A DNA stretch of 64,000 bases from Photobacterium sanguinicancri (GCF_024346675.1 NZ_AP024850.1:3038001-3102000), one strand, 5' to 3'; numbered from the stretch's first letter, positions 31,480 through 41,716 are shown. A program made the numbers and translations. The notes: generated by a model from the sequence alone, not told the origin.

Positions 31480-32622
31480 ATGAATACCCAAGCCACTACT
31501 GCTGCGCCACAAAACAGCTCTATGCGTTGGGTCCGCTGGGCTAACCTAGCGTTCATGCTGTACATTCTGCTTGTTGCTGTATCTATGGTCAGCAGCGGCT
31601 TTAAATGGTCTGTTGGTGAACAAGCAAAAACTTTATTTGAATTTGCCTCTCACCCTGTAGCAGGCTTAATGATTGGCTTAGTAGCAACGGCGCTTATCCA
31701 ATCTTCAAGCACGGTGACATCAATCATTGTAGGTCTAGTGGCAGGTGGTTTACCTGTAGAAACCGCGATTCCTATGGTTATGGGTGCCAATATTGGTACA
31801 ACGTTAACCAACACCTTGGTAAGTTTAGGCCATGCGCGTTGTAAAGAAGAATTCCGTCGTGCCTTTGCAAGTGCAACCGTACATGACTTCTTTAACCTAT
31901 TGGCTGTTTCTATCTTCCTACCGTTAGAAATGATGTTCGGCATACTAGACAAAATTTCAACGTGGTTAGTATCACCATTGCTGGATGCAGGCGACATGAG
32001 CATGAAGGGATTAAACTTCATGAAACCGCTGACTCAGCCTGCTGTTGACCTTGTAAAAGGCCCATTAAGCACATTTGGTAACATGGGTGGTGTTGCACTT
32101 ATCGTTATCGGTATTGCGCTTATCTTTATTGCGATTACGGCAATGGGTAAACTTATGCGTAGCCTTATGGTTGGCCGTGCAAAAGACATCCTAAAGAGCG
32201 CAATTGGTCGTGGTCCGCTACATGGCATCGCATCAGGTACTGTTGTTACTATCCTTGTTCAGTCGTCTTCTACGACAACAAGTTTGATGGTGCCACTTGT
32301 AGGTACTGGTGTACTAAAAGTACGTGAAGTTTACCCTTTCACTTTGGGTGCAAACATTGGTACATGTATCACGGCGTTACTAGCAGCAACCGCTATCTCT
32401 GGTGATAACGCAGTATTCGCACTACAAATTGCATTAGTACACTTAGTTTTCAACATACTAGCAACTGTGCTTATCTTTGGTGTGCCATTCCTACGTGAAT
32501 TACCGCTGAAAGGCGCATTCTACCTAGGTGACCTAGCAACCAAGAGCAAAGCAGCTGTATTTGGTTACATTAGTTTAGTGTTTGGTATTCTACCACTGAC
32601 CATCCTAGGCCTAACGGCGTAA
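31480..32622 (+). CDS. nptA: Na+/phosphate cotransporter NptA
   Basis: NptA imports phosphate with Na+, a Vibrio protein related to animal NaPi-II transporters. The two inverted PNaS repeats are visible, each with the QSSS motif: ALIQSSSTVTSIIVG (about residues 66-80) and ILVQSSSTTTSLMVP (about 260-274); each is followed by an ANIGTTLTNT/ANIGTCITAL segment. About nine hydrophobic segments are present. The start is placed at the ATG at 31480, eight bases after GGAG; an ATG at 31474 is too close. It is divergent from nhaA and followed by a strong terminator. Confidence 0.93.
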   Translation: MNTQATTAAPQNSSMRWVRWANLAFMLYILLVAVSMVSSGFKWSVGEQAKTLFEFASHPVAGLMIGLVATALIQSSSTVTSIIVGLVAGGLPVETAIPMVMGANIGTTLTNTLVSLGHARCKEEFRRAFASATVHDFFNLLAVSIFLPLEMMFGILDKISTWLVSPLLDAGDMSMKGLNFMKPLTQPAVDLVKGPLSTFGNMGGVALIVIGIALIFIAITAMGKLMRSLMVGRAKDILKSAIGRGPLHGIASGTVVTILVQSSSTTTSLMVPLVGTGVLKVREVYPFTLGANIGTCITALLAATAISGDNAVFALQIALVHLVFNILATVLIFGVPFLRELPLKGAFYLGDLATKSKAAVFGYISLVFGILPLTILGLTA

Positions 32623-32656
32623 GTTTGATTCGTCAGTTACAATCTAGATAACAAAC

Positions 32657-32694
32657 AAAAAGCCCCGTGAGATGATTCTCACGGGGCTTTTTTA
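32657..32694. terminator. Terminator between nptA and thyA
   Basis: A long stem AAAAGCCCCGTGAGA/TCTCACGGGGCTTTT with a T run lies between the convergent genes. Confidence 0.93.
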
Positions 32695-32791
32695 ATGATG
32701 ATTAGTTAGAGCTGATAACGAATCTATTGAGGGGACTCTTAATGTACAGCTGCAACTTTCATTGCTTTACTCACACAAGCCCACTCAGCTT

Positions 32792-33643
32792 TTATACAGA
32801 AAATGGATATTTAATCGCTTCATGATGCTCATAACCCACGACTTCAAAATCATCCATTGTTACCCACGTTTCTAAATCTTCAAGCGATTTGATTTTAGGG
32901 TTGATGATTAATTGTGGTGATGCAAACGGCTCACGTTGAAGTTGAACATCACGCATAAGCTCTAATTGATCTTCATAAATGTGAGCATTAACAATTTTGT
33001 GGTACGCCTTACCTGCTTTCAAGCCTGTGATCTGCGCCATCAAGGCTAGCAAGGTGAATACCTGAATTTGATTGAAGTTTAGGCCTAGTGGCACATCGCA
33101 TGAACGCTGGTAACTTGTGAGATGTAGCGTATCGCCAAGTAGCGAGAAGGTGTGGGTGTGCATACAAGGGCGAAGACAACCTAAATCAAATTCACCTAGG
33201 TTATAGAACGTCATAATTTCACCACGGTCATCAATGCCCTTTGAAAGGTTATCGACAATCTTACGCAGCTGATCGATAGTTGTACCATCAGGCTTTTGCC
33301 AACTACGACCTTGAACACCATATACTCGACCCATGTCGTCATGGCCTTTACGGTGCGGGTTATTCAACCATGCTTGGTTTTCATTGGCATTCATGTCCCA
33401 GGTTTTAGTCCCTAATGCACGAAAGTCAGCCGCGTTATCATATCCACGTAAGTAGCCCAATAACTCTGCAATCGCCGATTTCCAAAAGCTTTTGCGGGTG
33501 GTGATCAGTGGAAATTCATTATTGGCGACATCGAACGTTAAGTCAGCATTCACAACGGTTAAACAACGTTTGTTAGTGCGTTCGTTTTCAATCCAAACAC
33601 CGTCGTCAACAATACGCTGACAGAGATCTAAATACTGCTTCAT
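32792..33643 (-). CDS. thyA: Thymidylate synthase
   Basis: ThyA methylates dUMP to dTMP using methylene-tetrahydrofolate. The catalytic cysteine is in [11 protein letters not shown] (about residue 160), and the dUMP-binding [14 protein letters not shown] segment follows near 178-191. It belongs to the 283-residue branch found in Vibrio, which has a somewhat different catalytic loop (RPCMH) from the 264-residue E. coli enzyme (APCHA). It is separated from lgt by about 180 bases and a terminator, unlike the overlapping lgt-thyA pair of E. coli. Confidence 0.96.
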   Translation of the reverse strand: MKQYLDLCQRIVDDGVWIENERTNKRCLTVVNADLTFDVANNEFPLITTRKSFWKSAIAELLGYLRGYDNAADFRALGTKTWDMNANENQAWLNNPHRKGHDDMGRVYGVQGRSWQKPDGTTIDQLRKIVDNLSKGIDDRGEIMTFYNLGEFDLGCLRPCMHTHTFSLLGDTLHLTSYQRSCDVPLGLNFNQIQVFTLLALMAQITGLKAGKAYHKIVNAHIYEDQLELMRDVQLQREPFASPQLIINPKIKSLEDLETWVTMDDFEVVGYEHHEAIKYPFSV

Positions 33644-33775
33644 CGTTCTACTCGCTCGTCATTAAACCGAAAAGAATGCGAAAACACCTTCGGCTACTCG
33701 AAAAATTGTGGCCGATCTTACCAGAAATCGCGTTTGTTTTTTGAAGAAATACCATGTTCTCCTGAAAACCAGCCA

Positions 33776-33803
33776 TAAAAAAAGCAGCTCTAATAAGCTG
33801 CTC
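33776..33803 (-). terminator. lgt terminator
   Basis: The stem AGCAGCT/AGCTGCT with a six-base loop is followed on the minus strand by a T run. It lies just after lgt, so thyA needs its own promoter. Confidence 0.85.
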
Positions 33804-33826
33804 TTTTCTTCTATTCAAGAGGGTGA

Positions 33827-34633
33827 TTATGCAGTTTTACCTTTCGGCTGCATTTTATACGCCCATAACATCATTAACAGCCCACCGATCACCATAGGCA
33901 ACGACAATATTTGGCCCATACTGATCCAACCGCCAAATAACCCAAGCTGCGCATCCGGCTCACGGAAGTACTCCACAATAAAGCGGAAGCTACCGTAACC
34001 AAATAGGAACAAGCCTGATGCTGCGCCCGCAGGACGTGGCTTACGGATAAAGAGATTAAGGATAATCAGCAGCACAACACCTTCAAGGAAGAATTCATAC
34101 AGCTGTGAAGGGTGACGAGGCAGTGGCCCTCCCGTTGGGAAGACAATCGCCCAAGGCACATCACTCACTCGGCCCCAAAGCTCACCATTAATAAAGTTAC
34201 CTAAACGGCCAACACCTAAACCAAACGGCACAAGTGGCGCGACAAAGTCTGCAACCCCAAAGAAAGTACGACCATTCTTATAGGCGTACCAGAACATTGC
34301 CGTGATCACACCAAGTAAACCACCATGGAAGGACATGCCTCCAGTCCATACTTGGAATAGGTAAAGAGGATTATCTAAGAACAAGCCAAAGTTATAAAAC
34401 AGCACGTAACCAATACGCCCGCCAAGTACAACACCAAGAAAACCAGCAAACAATAAGTCGCTAACTTGCTCGCGTGTCCAACCGCTATTCGGTTTATCTG
34501 CACGACGGTTGGCTAACCACATAGCAAACACAAAACCGAGTAGGTACATTAATCCGTACCAGCGAATTGCTAGCGGACCAATTTCAATTAATATCGGGTC
34601 GATATTAGGGAATGTAAAAAATCCTTGGCTCAT
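33827..34633 (-). CDS. lgt: Phosphatidylglycerol:prolipoprotein diacylglyceryl transferase
   Basis: Lgt attaches diacylglycerol to the lipobox cysteine, the first step of lipoprotein maturation; LspA (in this window) acts next. The 268-residue protein has seven hydrophobic segments, the Lgt signature [14 protein letters not shown] near residues 140-153, and the HGGLLG motif near 103. It is in the rppH-ptsP-TSUP-lgt gene string. Confidence 0.97.
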   Translation of the reverse strand: MSQGFFTFPNIDPILIEIGPLAIRWYGLMYLLGFVFAMWLANRRADKPNSGWTREQVSDLLFAGFLGVVLGGRIGYVLFYNFGLFLDNPLYLFQVWTGGMSFHGGLLGVITAMFWYAYKNGRTFFGVADFVAPLVPFGLGVGRLGNFINGELWGRVSDVPWAIVFPTGGPLPRHPSQLYEFFLEGVVLLIILNLFIRKPRPAGAASGLFLFGYGSFRFIVEYFREPDAQLGLFGGWISMGQILSLPMVIGGLLMMLWAYKMQPKGKTA

Positions 34634-34664
34634 TCAAGTTATCTCATTGTGTTATTCAGCGGGA

Positions 34665-35468
34665 TTAACCGATGAACATTTTGAAACTGATAAAAAGTAA
34701 AAAAACAGCGAATATTTTCTTTAACGTTGGCGTCGGCATTTTACTTACCAATGCTGCACCATAGCGGGTTGTTAACATTGATGTCGAGACGATCCCAATT
34801 AAAGCGGGTAAATAAACATAACCCACACTCATCGGGGGTAGCGCTTCATCTCCCACACCAGCTGCAATAAAGCCTAGCATACCGGCAACAGCAATAATTG
34901 CTCCAGCCAATGAAGCACTGCCAATCGCACGGCGCATTTCAAGACCATGCCAATTTAAATAAGGCACAGTAAGGGAACCACCACCAATACCGGCAAGGCT
35001 TGACACAACACCAATCACACCACCACTACAGATACATTTCGCCGAGCTAGGTAATGTGCGTTGGTGGGTCGAAAAACGAATCGACGCTAACATTTGCAAG
35101 GCAAGGAACAGGACTATCCCCGCAAAAATCTTTGGCAACAATGCCGCAGGGACAAGTTCAGCTATAATGCTGCCGCCCAAACCACCAAGCACAATACCTG
35201 GCGCCAGCATCTTTACCACTTTAAGATCAACGTTACCTAATCGCAGGTGATTACGCGCAGATGATCCCGATGTCAGCACGATACTGGCTAATGACGTTGC
35301 AAGTGCGATGTGCATGACCATGTCATTGGCAATACCAGCCTGCGGTAATAACCACACTAACGCGGGCACCACCAGCAAACCACCACCAATTCCTAACAAG
35401 CCAGCGAGTAAACCTACAACACTACCTAGCACCAAGCACATGGCAAACAGCCATAACGTGGATTCCAT
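34665..35468 (-). CDS. TSUP-family (TauE/SafE) sulfite/organic anion permease
   Basis: The 267-residue membrane protein has about eight hydrophobic segments in two repeats, each opening with the family motif: GLLAGLLGIGGGLLVVP near residues 20-36 and GVVSSLAGIGGGSLTVP near 153-169. TSUP proteins export or import sulfite, taurine-derived sulfur compounds or other small organic anions; the substrate cannot be told here. It sits 9 bases after ptsP and 31 bases before lgt, within an otherwise conserved operon. Confidence 0.88.
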   Translation of the reverse strand: MESTLWLFAMCLVLGSVVGLLAGLLGIGGGLLVVPALVWLLPQAGIANDMVMHIALATSLASIVLTSGSSARNHLRLGNVDLKVVKMLAPGIVLGGLGGSIIAELVPAALLPKIFAGIVLFLALQMLASIRFSTHQRTLPSSAKCICSGGVIGVVSSLAGIGGGSLTVPYLNWHGLEMRRAIGSASLAGAIIAVAGMLGFIAAGVGDEALPPMSVGYVYLPALIGIVSTSMLTTRYGAALVSKMPTPTLKKIFAVFLLFISFKMFIG

Positions 35469-35477
35469 TTATTGACC

Positions 35478-37733
35478 CTACTTACCTGCACGAATAAAGC
35501 CGCCAAGACCTTTGTCTTCGACGAAACGAGTTGTTGTCGCTCTAACATCCGTCGCCAAAGACGACATCATTACTTGTTGCGTCAATGCCGACATTTCATC
35601 AGACGTGATCTGACGAAGGATATATTTAATTTTGGCTACGTTACGCGTATTCATACTCAGCGAACGATAGCCCATGCCCACCAGCAACAGCGCACCAACA
35701 GGATCACCTGCCAACTCGCCACACACACTAACAGGAATACCAAGTTGCTGACTAGACGTTAAAATATGCTTCAATGCATGTAAAACTGCAGGGTGTAATG
35801 CATCATAGACATTGGCAACCCGTGCATTGTTCCGATCAACGGCTAATAAATATTGGGTTAAATCATTACTTCCCACCGAAATGAAGTCTACTTTGCCTTT
35901 CAACGCCGGCAATTGATACAAAATTGAAGGCACTTCGATCATGATCCCTAAGCGAGGACGATGCAGTACTTTACCCTGTTGCTGCGCATGTTTGCTCACT
36001 TCCTCAAACGCACGTTCAATCAAAATAATCGATTCATCTAATTCAGCTACCCCAGAGATCATCGGTAGCAAAATATCCATATTATCTAAACCAATACTGG
36101 CTTTTAACATCGCCCGTACTTGGATCAAAAAGATTTCTGGATGATCCAAGGTAAATCGAATACCACGCCAACCGAGGAAAGGATTATCTTCTTCGATGGA
36201 TAGGTAAGGTAGAGGCTTATCACCACCAATATCAAGGGTCCGCATCACCACTGGTTTATTCGGGTATAGCGCCAGAATAGAGCGATATTGTGCCGTTTGT
36301 TCTTCCTCAGAAGGGAAACTGCGCTGCAATAAAAAAGGGACCTCTGTCCGATATAAACCGACACCATCGACACCACGGTTTACAGCAATACTGGTATCGG
36401 CACTCAGACCTGCATTAAGGTGAACATAAACACGCTGGTTATCTTTGGTAACCGCACAATTAGCTAATGCACTTTCGACCGTTTTGTCTAACTCATTTTC
36501 TTCGCGTAATAAACGTCGGTATTCTTTTAATACATGGCGATTGGGATTCACCAAAAAATCCCCGCGATAACCATCAACAACCACTTGGCAGTTATGGATT
36601 TTCTCAGGGATAAAATCGACCCCCATAATCGCAGGAATACCGAGAGCGCGAGATAAGATTGCAGCATGTGAGTTCGCTGCACCTTCTTGTGCCACTACCC
36701 CTGCCAATTTATCGCGAGGAATGGTCGCCAACATTGCAGCAGTTAATTCTCGCGTTAACAGTACACGCGGTTCATCCCACTGATATTCAATGACATCTTC
36801 ATTTTGCAAAAAGAACAACAGGCGCTGACCGAGCTCACGAATATCATGCGCACGCTCTTTGAGATACGCATCTTTCATATTAGAGAAACGAGTCGAATAC
36901 GCTTCCACCACTTGACGGATTGCCCACTCAGCTTGATCACCCGATGCCACTTTCGCAAACAGATCTTTACGTAACATAGGATCATTGAGCAGATGGCTGA
37001 ACAGATCAAAAATCGCCAATGTTTCTTTATGAAGCTCACTATCAAAACGTTTACGTAGCCGACGAAATTCATTACTCGCCAGATCAATTGCAATCGTAAG
37101 ACGCTCTTTCTCATTATCTAAATTAAGTGAAGAGGCAGGTAATACGTGCTCTAAACGTGGCTGGTTATCATCCCACCATGCTTTCGCAACTGCGACCCCT
37201 TGCGACGAAGCAGAACCAATTAAATGCAAACCATCATGCTGATCTGGCCACATACCTTGTGCTTTAGCATGGGCAAGGATCACCGCGAGCTGCGCCGCGA
37301 GTGTCACCATGAAGGACTCTTCGCTTTCATCGAACTCACGGCGATCTTTTTGCTGAATAACCAGTACACCTAACACTTTACGCTGGTGCGTTATCGGGGT
37401 ACCAAAGAAAGAACCAAAGTGCTCCTCTCCCGTACCAGGTAGGTGTTTAAATTGGGGATGCGATCGCGCATTGGCGATATTGATAGGTTCGGCACGACGG
37501 CCAACTAACCCGACTAAGCCTTCATCAAAACCCATGCCAACATGGTGTCGGGTTTTGACAAGGCCCTGCGTTGCCATCAAGGTGTATTCCTGACGTTTAT
37601 AGTCAGCGATATACACCGAGCAACAATCGGTATTCATTGCCTGGCAGGTGCTGATCACTAACTGGTCGAGCGCATCGATCAGGGTTTCAGCACTGGCAAC
37701 TTTTTCTACAATTTCTCTGAGCTGTGTCAGCAT
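35478..37733 (-). CDS. ptsP: Phosphoenolpyruvate-protein phosphotransferase PtsP (enzyme I-Ntr)
   Basis: PtsP starts the nitrogen PTS phosphorelay (PtsP-NPr-EIIANtr) that regulates rather than transports. The 751-residue protein has an N-terminal GAF domain (about residues 15-160), which senses glutamine/2-oxoglutarate in E. coli, then the enzyme I phosphohistidine motif GAANSHAAILSRALGIPAIMG (about 350-370) and a PEP-binding barrel with GSNDLTQYLLAVDRNN (about 625-640). The gene is 41 bases downstream of rppH as in E. coli. Confidence 0.97.
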   Translation of the reverse strand: MLTQLREIVEKVASAETLIDALDQLVISTCQAMNTDCCSVYIADYKRQEYTLMATQGLVKTRHHVGMGFDEGLVGLVGRRAEPINIANARSHPQFKHLPGTGEEHFGSFFGTPITHQRKVLGVLVIQQKDRREFDESEESFMVTLAAQLAVILAHAKAQGMWPDQHDGLHLIGSASSQGVAVAKAWWDDNQPRLEHVLPASSLNLDNEKERLTIAIDLASNEFRRLRKRFDSELHKETLAIFDLFSHLLNDPMLRKDLFAKVASGDQAEWAIRQVVEAYSTRFSNMKDAYLKERAHDIRELGQRLLFFLQNEDVIEYQWDEPRVLLTRELTAAMLATIPRDKLAGVVAQEGAANSHAAILSRALGIPAIMGVDFIPEKIHNCQVVVDGYRGDFLVNPNRHVLKEYRRLLREENELDKTVESALANCAVTKDNQRVYVHLNAGLSADTSIAVNRGVDGVGLYRTEVPFLLQRSFPSEEEQTAQYRSILALYPNKPVVMRTLDIGGDKPLPYLSIEEDNPFLGWRGIRFTLDHPEIFLIQVRAMLKASIGLDNMDILLPMISGVAELDESIILIERAFEEVSKHAQQQGKVLHRPRLGIMIEVPSILYQLPALKGKVDFISVGSNDLTQYLLAVDRNNARVANVYDALHPAVLHALKHILTSSQQLGIPVSVCGELAGDPVGALLLVGMGYRSLSMNTRNVAKIKYILRQITSDEMSALTQQVMMSSLATDVRATTTRFVEDKGLGGFIRAGK

Positions 37734-37774
37734 AAGCTGTTTTGCGCCTTACTTTAGAGTGGGCATCTGCAAGC

Positions 37775-38296
37775 TTAACGGCGACCCTTGTGACGCTTCA
37801 CTCTACGCTCTTTACGTTCCTTAAATGGCATCGCCACTGCGGCAAATTCTTTTAGTGCACGTCGGTATACATCGCGCTTAAAAGACACCACCTGACGCAC
37901 CGGATACCAATAACTGACCCATCGCCAACCATCAAATTCCGGCGTGCTCCCACGCTGCATATTCACCTTTGACTCATCGCATTCTAGGCTAAGCAAAAAC
38001 CATTTTTGCTTCTGCCCGATACAAACGGGTTTCGAGTCCCACCGCACTAGACGTTTAGGCAATTTATAGCGCAGCCAATGGCGGCTGGAGGCTATGATCC
38101 TTACATCCTTTTTGGTAAGCCCTACTTCCTCATACAATTCTCGGTACATGGCTTGTTCTGGGGTTTCCCCTTCATCAATGCCACCTTGTGGAAACTGCCA
38201 AGAATGTTGTCCATATCGTCGAGCCCAGAATACCTGGCCGTGGCTATTACAGATAACTATCCCGACATTAGGACGGTATCCATCGCCATCTATCAC
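37775..38296 (-). CDS. rppH: RNA pyrophosphohydrolase RppH (NudH)
   Basis: RppH removes pyrophosphate from 5' triphosphate ends of mRNAs and so triggers RNase E decay. The Nudix box [23 protein letters not shown] spans about residues 38-60 with all catalytic glutamates. The start is GTG at 38296, followed by [16 protein letters not shown] as in E. coli. The C terminus is very basic. It opens the rppH-ptsP-TSUP-lgt operon and is divergent from mutH across a 0.8 kb spacer. Confidence 0.97.
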   Translation of the reverse strand: MIDGDGYRPNVGIVICNSHGQVFWARRYGQHSWQFPQGGIDEGETPEQAMYRELYEEVGLTKKDVRIIASSRHWLRYKLPKRLVRWDSKPVCIGQKQKWFLLSLECDESKVNMQRGSTPEFDGWRWVSYWYPVRQVVSFKRDVYRRALKEFAAVAMPFKERKERRVKRHKGRR

Positions 38297-38399
38297 TGGA
38301 CGACCTCATTATAAATCTCTATTACGCCTGATTTTTTCATAGATCGGGCAAAAGGTTAACAAACATTCGAATTATTAACTGTTTTTTCCTACTTAGCAC

Positions 38400-38815
38400 T
38401 CAGTTTCTGGATAACTCAACAATGGAGGTTGTTTTATAAACAGCTAAGTGAGAGGTAACCCACATTTATTCACTTTTTCTGTGGATAGATTTGTGAAGAA
38501 GCAGGCTTTACGTGAATAAAGCACCTTATCAACAATAAACAATCAAGTTCAAAAAACAAACGAATAATAATAAATAAAAATAAAAACATACACTTAACGC
38601 AGTTTTATTTATACAGTGAATAGACATCAAGTGACTAAAACACCATCAAAAACGGATTGGTCAAAGATCCATCAATTGTGGAATTATCCACATTACGGCA
38701 ATCTTTGCAGTGGTAACAGCCTCGCCATATCGTTTAAAAACCCAACAAACCCCTGTGTATATATCCAGAAGCCAGTGTTGTATTTTTTTTAGGCAAAACT
38801 CCTGTGGATATCTTT
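38400..38815. other. DnaA-box cluster in the rppH-mutH spacer, candidate DARS2 counterpart
   Basis: A perfect DnaA box TTATCCACA is at 38684-38692. One-mismatch boxes are TCTGGATAA (38406-38414), TGTGGATAG (38480-38488), TTATCAACA (38525-38533), TGTGTATAT (38754-38762) and TGTGGATAT (38803-38811). A degenerate inverted half TGTGGAATT (38677-38685) abuts the perfect box head to head. The surroundings are AT-rich. In E. coli the DnaA-reactivating sequence DARS2 lies in the intergenic region next to mutH on the rppH (ygdP) side, to my recollection, so both content and position fit. No IHF or Fis site was assigned. Confidence 0.6.
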
Positions 38816-39104
38816 CCTGCGGATCATGATAATGCCATTTATAGTCATAAATAAAAAAGTGAAAAACACGTCCCCCTTAACTCTATAACGTAATTTTTTA
38901 CCTTAGTATCATGCAGTTAATATAAAACCAATAATCGATGGCACCGACACTCATCAAAAAAAATGCCTCGTAACATTAGGATCGTTCAAAGAACCACCAT
39001 AACGCCACAAAGATCCAGCCACGCTTATCATCAATACGTCCGTCACTTATGATAAAATATTCACGTAACATCACCCGAAAATGTTAACTCTGAAGATGCC
39101 CAGT
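38816..39104. other. Non-coding spacer before mutH
   Basis: No gene is seen. The stretch is AT-rich and contains GATC sites at 38822, 38981 and 39012, but no clear terminator or promoter that I could assign. Confidence 0.4.
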
Positions 39105-39788
39105 ATGACGCGTATTTCTACCCCCTTACCACCCCAGACTGAACAAGAACTGCTTAGCCGCGCACAAGCGTTAGCTGGCCTAACACTCGGGGAACTTGCA
39201 GCCCAAGCAGGGATCATTCCGCCACCCGATCTGCGTCGAGATAAAGGTTGGGTTGGTCAGTTACTTGAGTGGCACTTAGGGGCAAGCGCGGGCAGCAAAC
39301 CCGTTCCTGACTTTATCGAGTTAGGCATAGAGCTTAAAACTATTCCTATTGGCTATCACGGCAGACCATTGGAAACGACCTTTGTTTGTGTCGCACCACT
39401 GATTGGATTACATGGTTTAAATTGGGAAAACAGCCACATTCGACATAAATTGGCCAAGGTATTATGGGTGCCCGTCGAAGGGGAACGTGATATTCCGCTA
39501 GCGGATCGCCATGTTGGATCACCACTATTATGGCAACCATCAGAAGAAGAAGAGAACCAGCTTCGCCAAGACTGGGAAGAGCTCATGGACATGATTGTAT
39601 TAGGCCAAGTAGAACTTATTACGGCTAAACATGGTGAAGTACTGCAATTACGCCCCAAAGCTGCCAATAATAAAGCACTAACGGAAGCGTACGGCGCCAA
39701 TGGCCAACCAATAAAAACACTCCCTCGTGGTTTTTATATAAAGACTCACTTCACCGCAGCCATTCTCGCCAAACATTTCATCATCTAA
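39105..39788 (+). CDS. mutH: DNA mismatch repair endonuclease MutH
   Basis: MutH nicks the unmethylated strand at hemimethylated GATC sites after activation by MutS/MutL. Family segments visible are [21 protein letters not shown] (about residues 45-65, in parts), the catalytic D..ExK-type region [14 protein letters not shown] (about 69-82), and [14 protein letters not shown]. The start at 39105 ([11 protein letters not shown]) matches the E. coli N-terminal length; ATGs at 39081 and 39096 are in frame but lack ribosome binding sites. It implies that this organism uses Dam-directed repair, as expected in Vibrionaceae. Confidence 0.96.
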   Translation: MTRISTPLPPQTEQELLSRAQALAGLTLGELAAQAGIIPPPDLRRDKGWVGQLLEWHLGASAGSKPVPDFIELGIELKTIPIGYHGRPLETTFVCVAPLIGLHGLNWENSHIRHKLAKVLWVPVEGERDIPLADRHVGSPLLWQPSEEEENQLRQDWEELMDMIVLGQVELITAKHGEVLQLRPKAANNKALTEAYGANGQPIKTLPRGFYIKTHFTAAILAKHFII

Positions 39789-39810
39789 ACATGGCTCATT
39801 CGCTCTGACA

Positions 39811-40113
39811 TTACAGAGTAATCGTCATGTCTTGGTGACAACAAGATAGTTGATTATCAGATGAAAATTCATCATAAGGGTCAATGACTCGTAGCGTTAC
39901 AGTATCTATCCCTAAAGGTTTTAAAAGCTCACCAACTTGCTCCATATTCCGAAATGTGAGCATGCCATCTGCGTCATCTTTTAATGGTACTAACTGGTGC
40001 TTAAACTCAATCTCCATCAAGTAATCCGCCATACCAGCATGACTTGTTACGATACATTTCGGTTTGGGTTGTTCCGGCGATTTCAGCCAGTGCTTTAGCT
40101 GCGTTAACTTCAT
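39811..40113 (-). CDS. Small conserved protein, DUF6482-like
   Basis: The 100-residue cytosolic protein has no signal or membrane segment. The middle, HQLVPLKDDADGMLTFRNMEQV, resembles the HPLRDxxGxxLxFRSxxxA pattern of small gammaproteobacterial proteins that I believe are grouped as DUF6482. The C-terminal part contains RVIDPYDEF. Function is unknown. The ATG at 40113 is preferred over 40122 because AGGA lies eight bases before it. It is convergent with mutH. Confidence 0.65.
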   Translation of the reverse strand: MKLTQLKHWLKSPEQPKPKCIVTSHAGMADYLMEIEFKHQLVPLKDDADGMLTFRNMEQVGELLKPLGIDTVTLRVIDPYDEFSSDNQLSCCHQDMTITL

Positions 40114-40345
40114 CAGTCGCATCCTGTCGATTGTGCATGAGTTTAACTATGTGTCACATTCCCTCACTCAGCAAGTAAATGGCGGTCGACTTCTGCATAA
40201 ACTCCCGTTAAGTTAATAAGATATACCCTGCCAACAAATGCTATTTCGCTTGCACGCTAGGGTGATACTACCTCACCGCCTGTTGAACAACCGCAGGGAC
40301 AGTGCATGCAGCATATTTATGGTACTTGCAGTCCAAGGAGGGCTA

Positions 40346-41380
40346 ATGAAATATCACCGCATTCCCCATTCCTCACTAGAAGTCAGCAAGATTTGTCTTG
40401 GCACCATGACTTTTGGTGAACAAAACACAGAATCAGAAGCACATAACCAACTCGATTTCGCCTTTGAGCGCGGGATAAATTTTATTGATACAGCTGAAAT
40501 GTACCCAGTCCCTCCCAATAAAGAAAGCCAAGGGTTAACAGAAACCTATATTGGCAATTGGCTTGAAAAGACCGGACTACGCAGTAAAGTAATATTGGCA
40601 ACGAAAATCGCCGGGCCACGTAACCTACCGTATATCCGCGATAATATGGCACTTGATCACCGTAATATTCATGATGCCGTAGATGCCAGCCTTAAACGCT
40701 TAAAAACAGATTACATCGACCTATACCAACTGCATTGGCCGCAACGAGAAACCAACTGCTTTGGTCAACTGAACTATGAATATAAAGAAGATAATTCAGG
40801 CGTGACTATTCTGGATACGCTAGAAGCATTGGCTGAATTACAACGAGCTGGGAAAATTCGCTACATTGGCCTCTCCAATGAAACGCCTTGGGGCGTAATG
40901 TCCTTCCTAAAATTGGCCGAGAAACACAATCTTCCCCGCGTGATCTCAATCCAAAATCCTTATAGTTTGCTCAACCGCAGTTTCGAAGTCGGGCTCTCTG
41001 AAATTAGCCATCACGAAGGTGTTGAGCTCTTAGCCTACTCACCACTAGCATTTGGGACGCTAAGTGGTAAATACCTCAACGGTGCTAAGCCTGCAGGAGC
41101 ACGGTGTACTTTATTCGAGCGTTTCTCACGTTATTTCAACCCACAAGGCGTCGCCGCAACACAAGCCTATGTCGACATTGCCCATAAACATGGGCTCGAT
41201 CCTGCACAAATGGCATTAGCTTTTGTTAATCAACGTCCTTTTGTAGCATCAAACATCATTGGTGCAACAAACCTAGAGCAACTTGATGCAAATATTAATA
41301 GTGTCGATTTAGTACTGACGGATGCTGTTATGGCGGATCTGGCTCAAGTTGGTATTCAATACTCCAACCCATGCCCATAA
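40346..41380 (+). CDS. tas: Aldo/keto reductase Tas
   Basis: Tas is an NADP(H)-dependent aldo/keto reductase; E. coli tas lies next to mutH too and suppresses tyrosine auxotrophy. The 344-residue TIM barrel shows the catalytic Asp/Tyr in FIDTAEMYPVPP (about residues 45-56), Lys in LATKIAGP (about 85) and His in LYQLHWP (about 125). The start ATG at 40346 has AAGGAGG five bases upstream, which decides it over the longer frame beginning at 40238. Confidence 0.93.
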   Translation: MKYHRIPHSSLEVSKICLGTMTFGEQNTESEAHNQLDFAFERGINFIDTAEMYPVPPNKESQGLTETYIGNWLEKTGLRSKVILATKIAGPRNLPYIRDNMALDHRNIHDAVDASLKRLKTDYIDLYQLHWPQRETNCFGQLNYEYKEDNSGVTILDTLEALAELQRAGKIRYIGLSNETPWGVMSFLKLAEKHNLPRVISIQNPYSLLNRSFEVGLSEISHHEGVELLAYSPLAFGTLSGKYLNGAKPAGARCTLFERFSRYFNPQGVAATQAYVDIAHKHGLDPAQMALAFVNQRPFVASNIIGATNLEQLDANINSVDLVLTDAVMADLAQVGIQYSNPCP

Positions 41381-41384
41381 AAAA

Positions 41385-41407
41385 ATCCCCGCAAAAAGCG
41401 GGGGATC
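41385..41407. terminator. Bidirectional terminator between tas and the DUF1127 gene
   Basis: The stem ATCCCCGC/GCGGGGGAT with an A5 loop has a strong T run on the minus strand side, so it mainly serves the DUF1127 transcript. Confidence 0.85.
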
Positions 41408-41470
41408 TTATTGACCGATTAAATTAGCTTAGCCCTGCCATTTTCCAACGTAATAACGACAGGGCTGCTA

Positions 41471-41716
41471 TTACGTGAGCTGTCTGGATCGAAACTCTCG
41501 TCGGAGGTGGCGTGTTTTACGTTGAGCAAGAGATGCCCCAAACTCAACCTCTAGACGACGATCTTTACCGATACCGATATCTCTTAGCAAGTGATCAGTA
41601 AGGTGTGGAAAATCCACTTCAATTCGACGATTTGCGTGTCGCCATGCTTGTTGCTCACGGTGAAGATCAGCACGAACTAATAGTACAGCTAGGCGTAAAT
41701 AAACGGATTGGCGCAT
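41471..41716 (-). CDS. DUF1127 domain small basic protein
   Basis: The 81-residue Arg-rich protein carries the DUF1127 (YjiS-like) core FPHLTDHLLRDIGIGKDRR at about residues 36-54. Such proteins in alphaproteobacteria bind RNA and influence phosphate/carbon metabolism and sRNA turnover; the role in Vibrionaceae is not known to me. GGAG lies nine bases upstream of the ATG. A structured leader with a 22-codon ORF precedes it. Confidence 0.8.
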   Translation of the reverse strand: MRQSVYLRLAVLLVRADLHREQQAWRHANRRIEVDFPHLTDHLLRDIGIGKDRRLEVEFGASLAQRKTRHLRREFRSRQLT

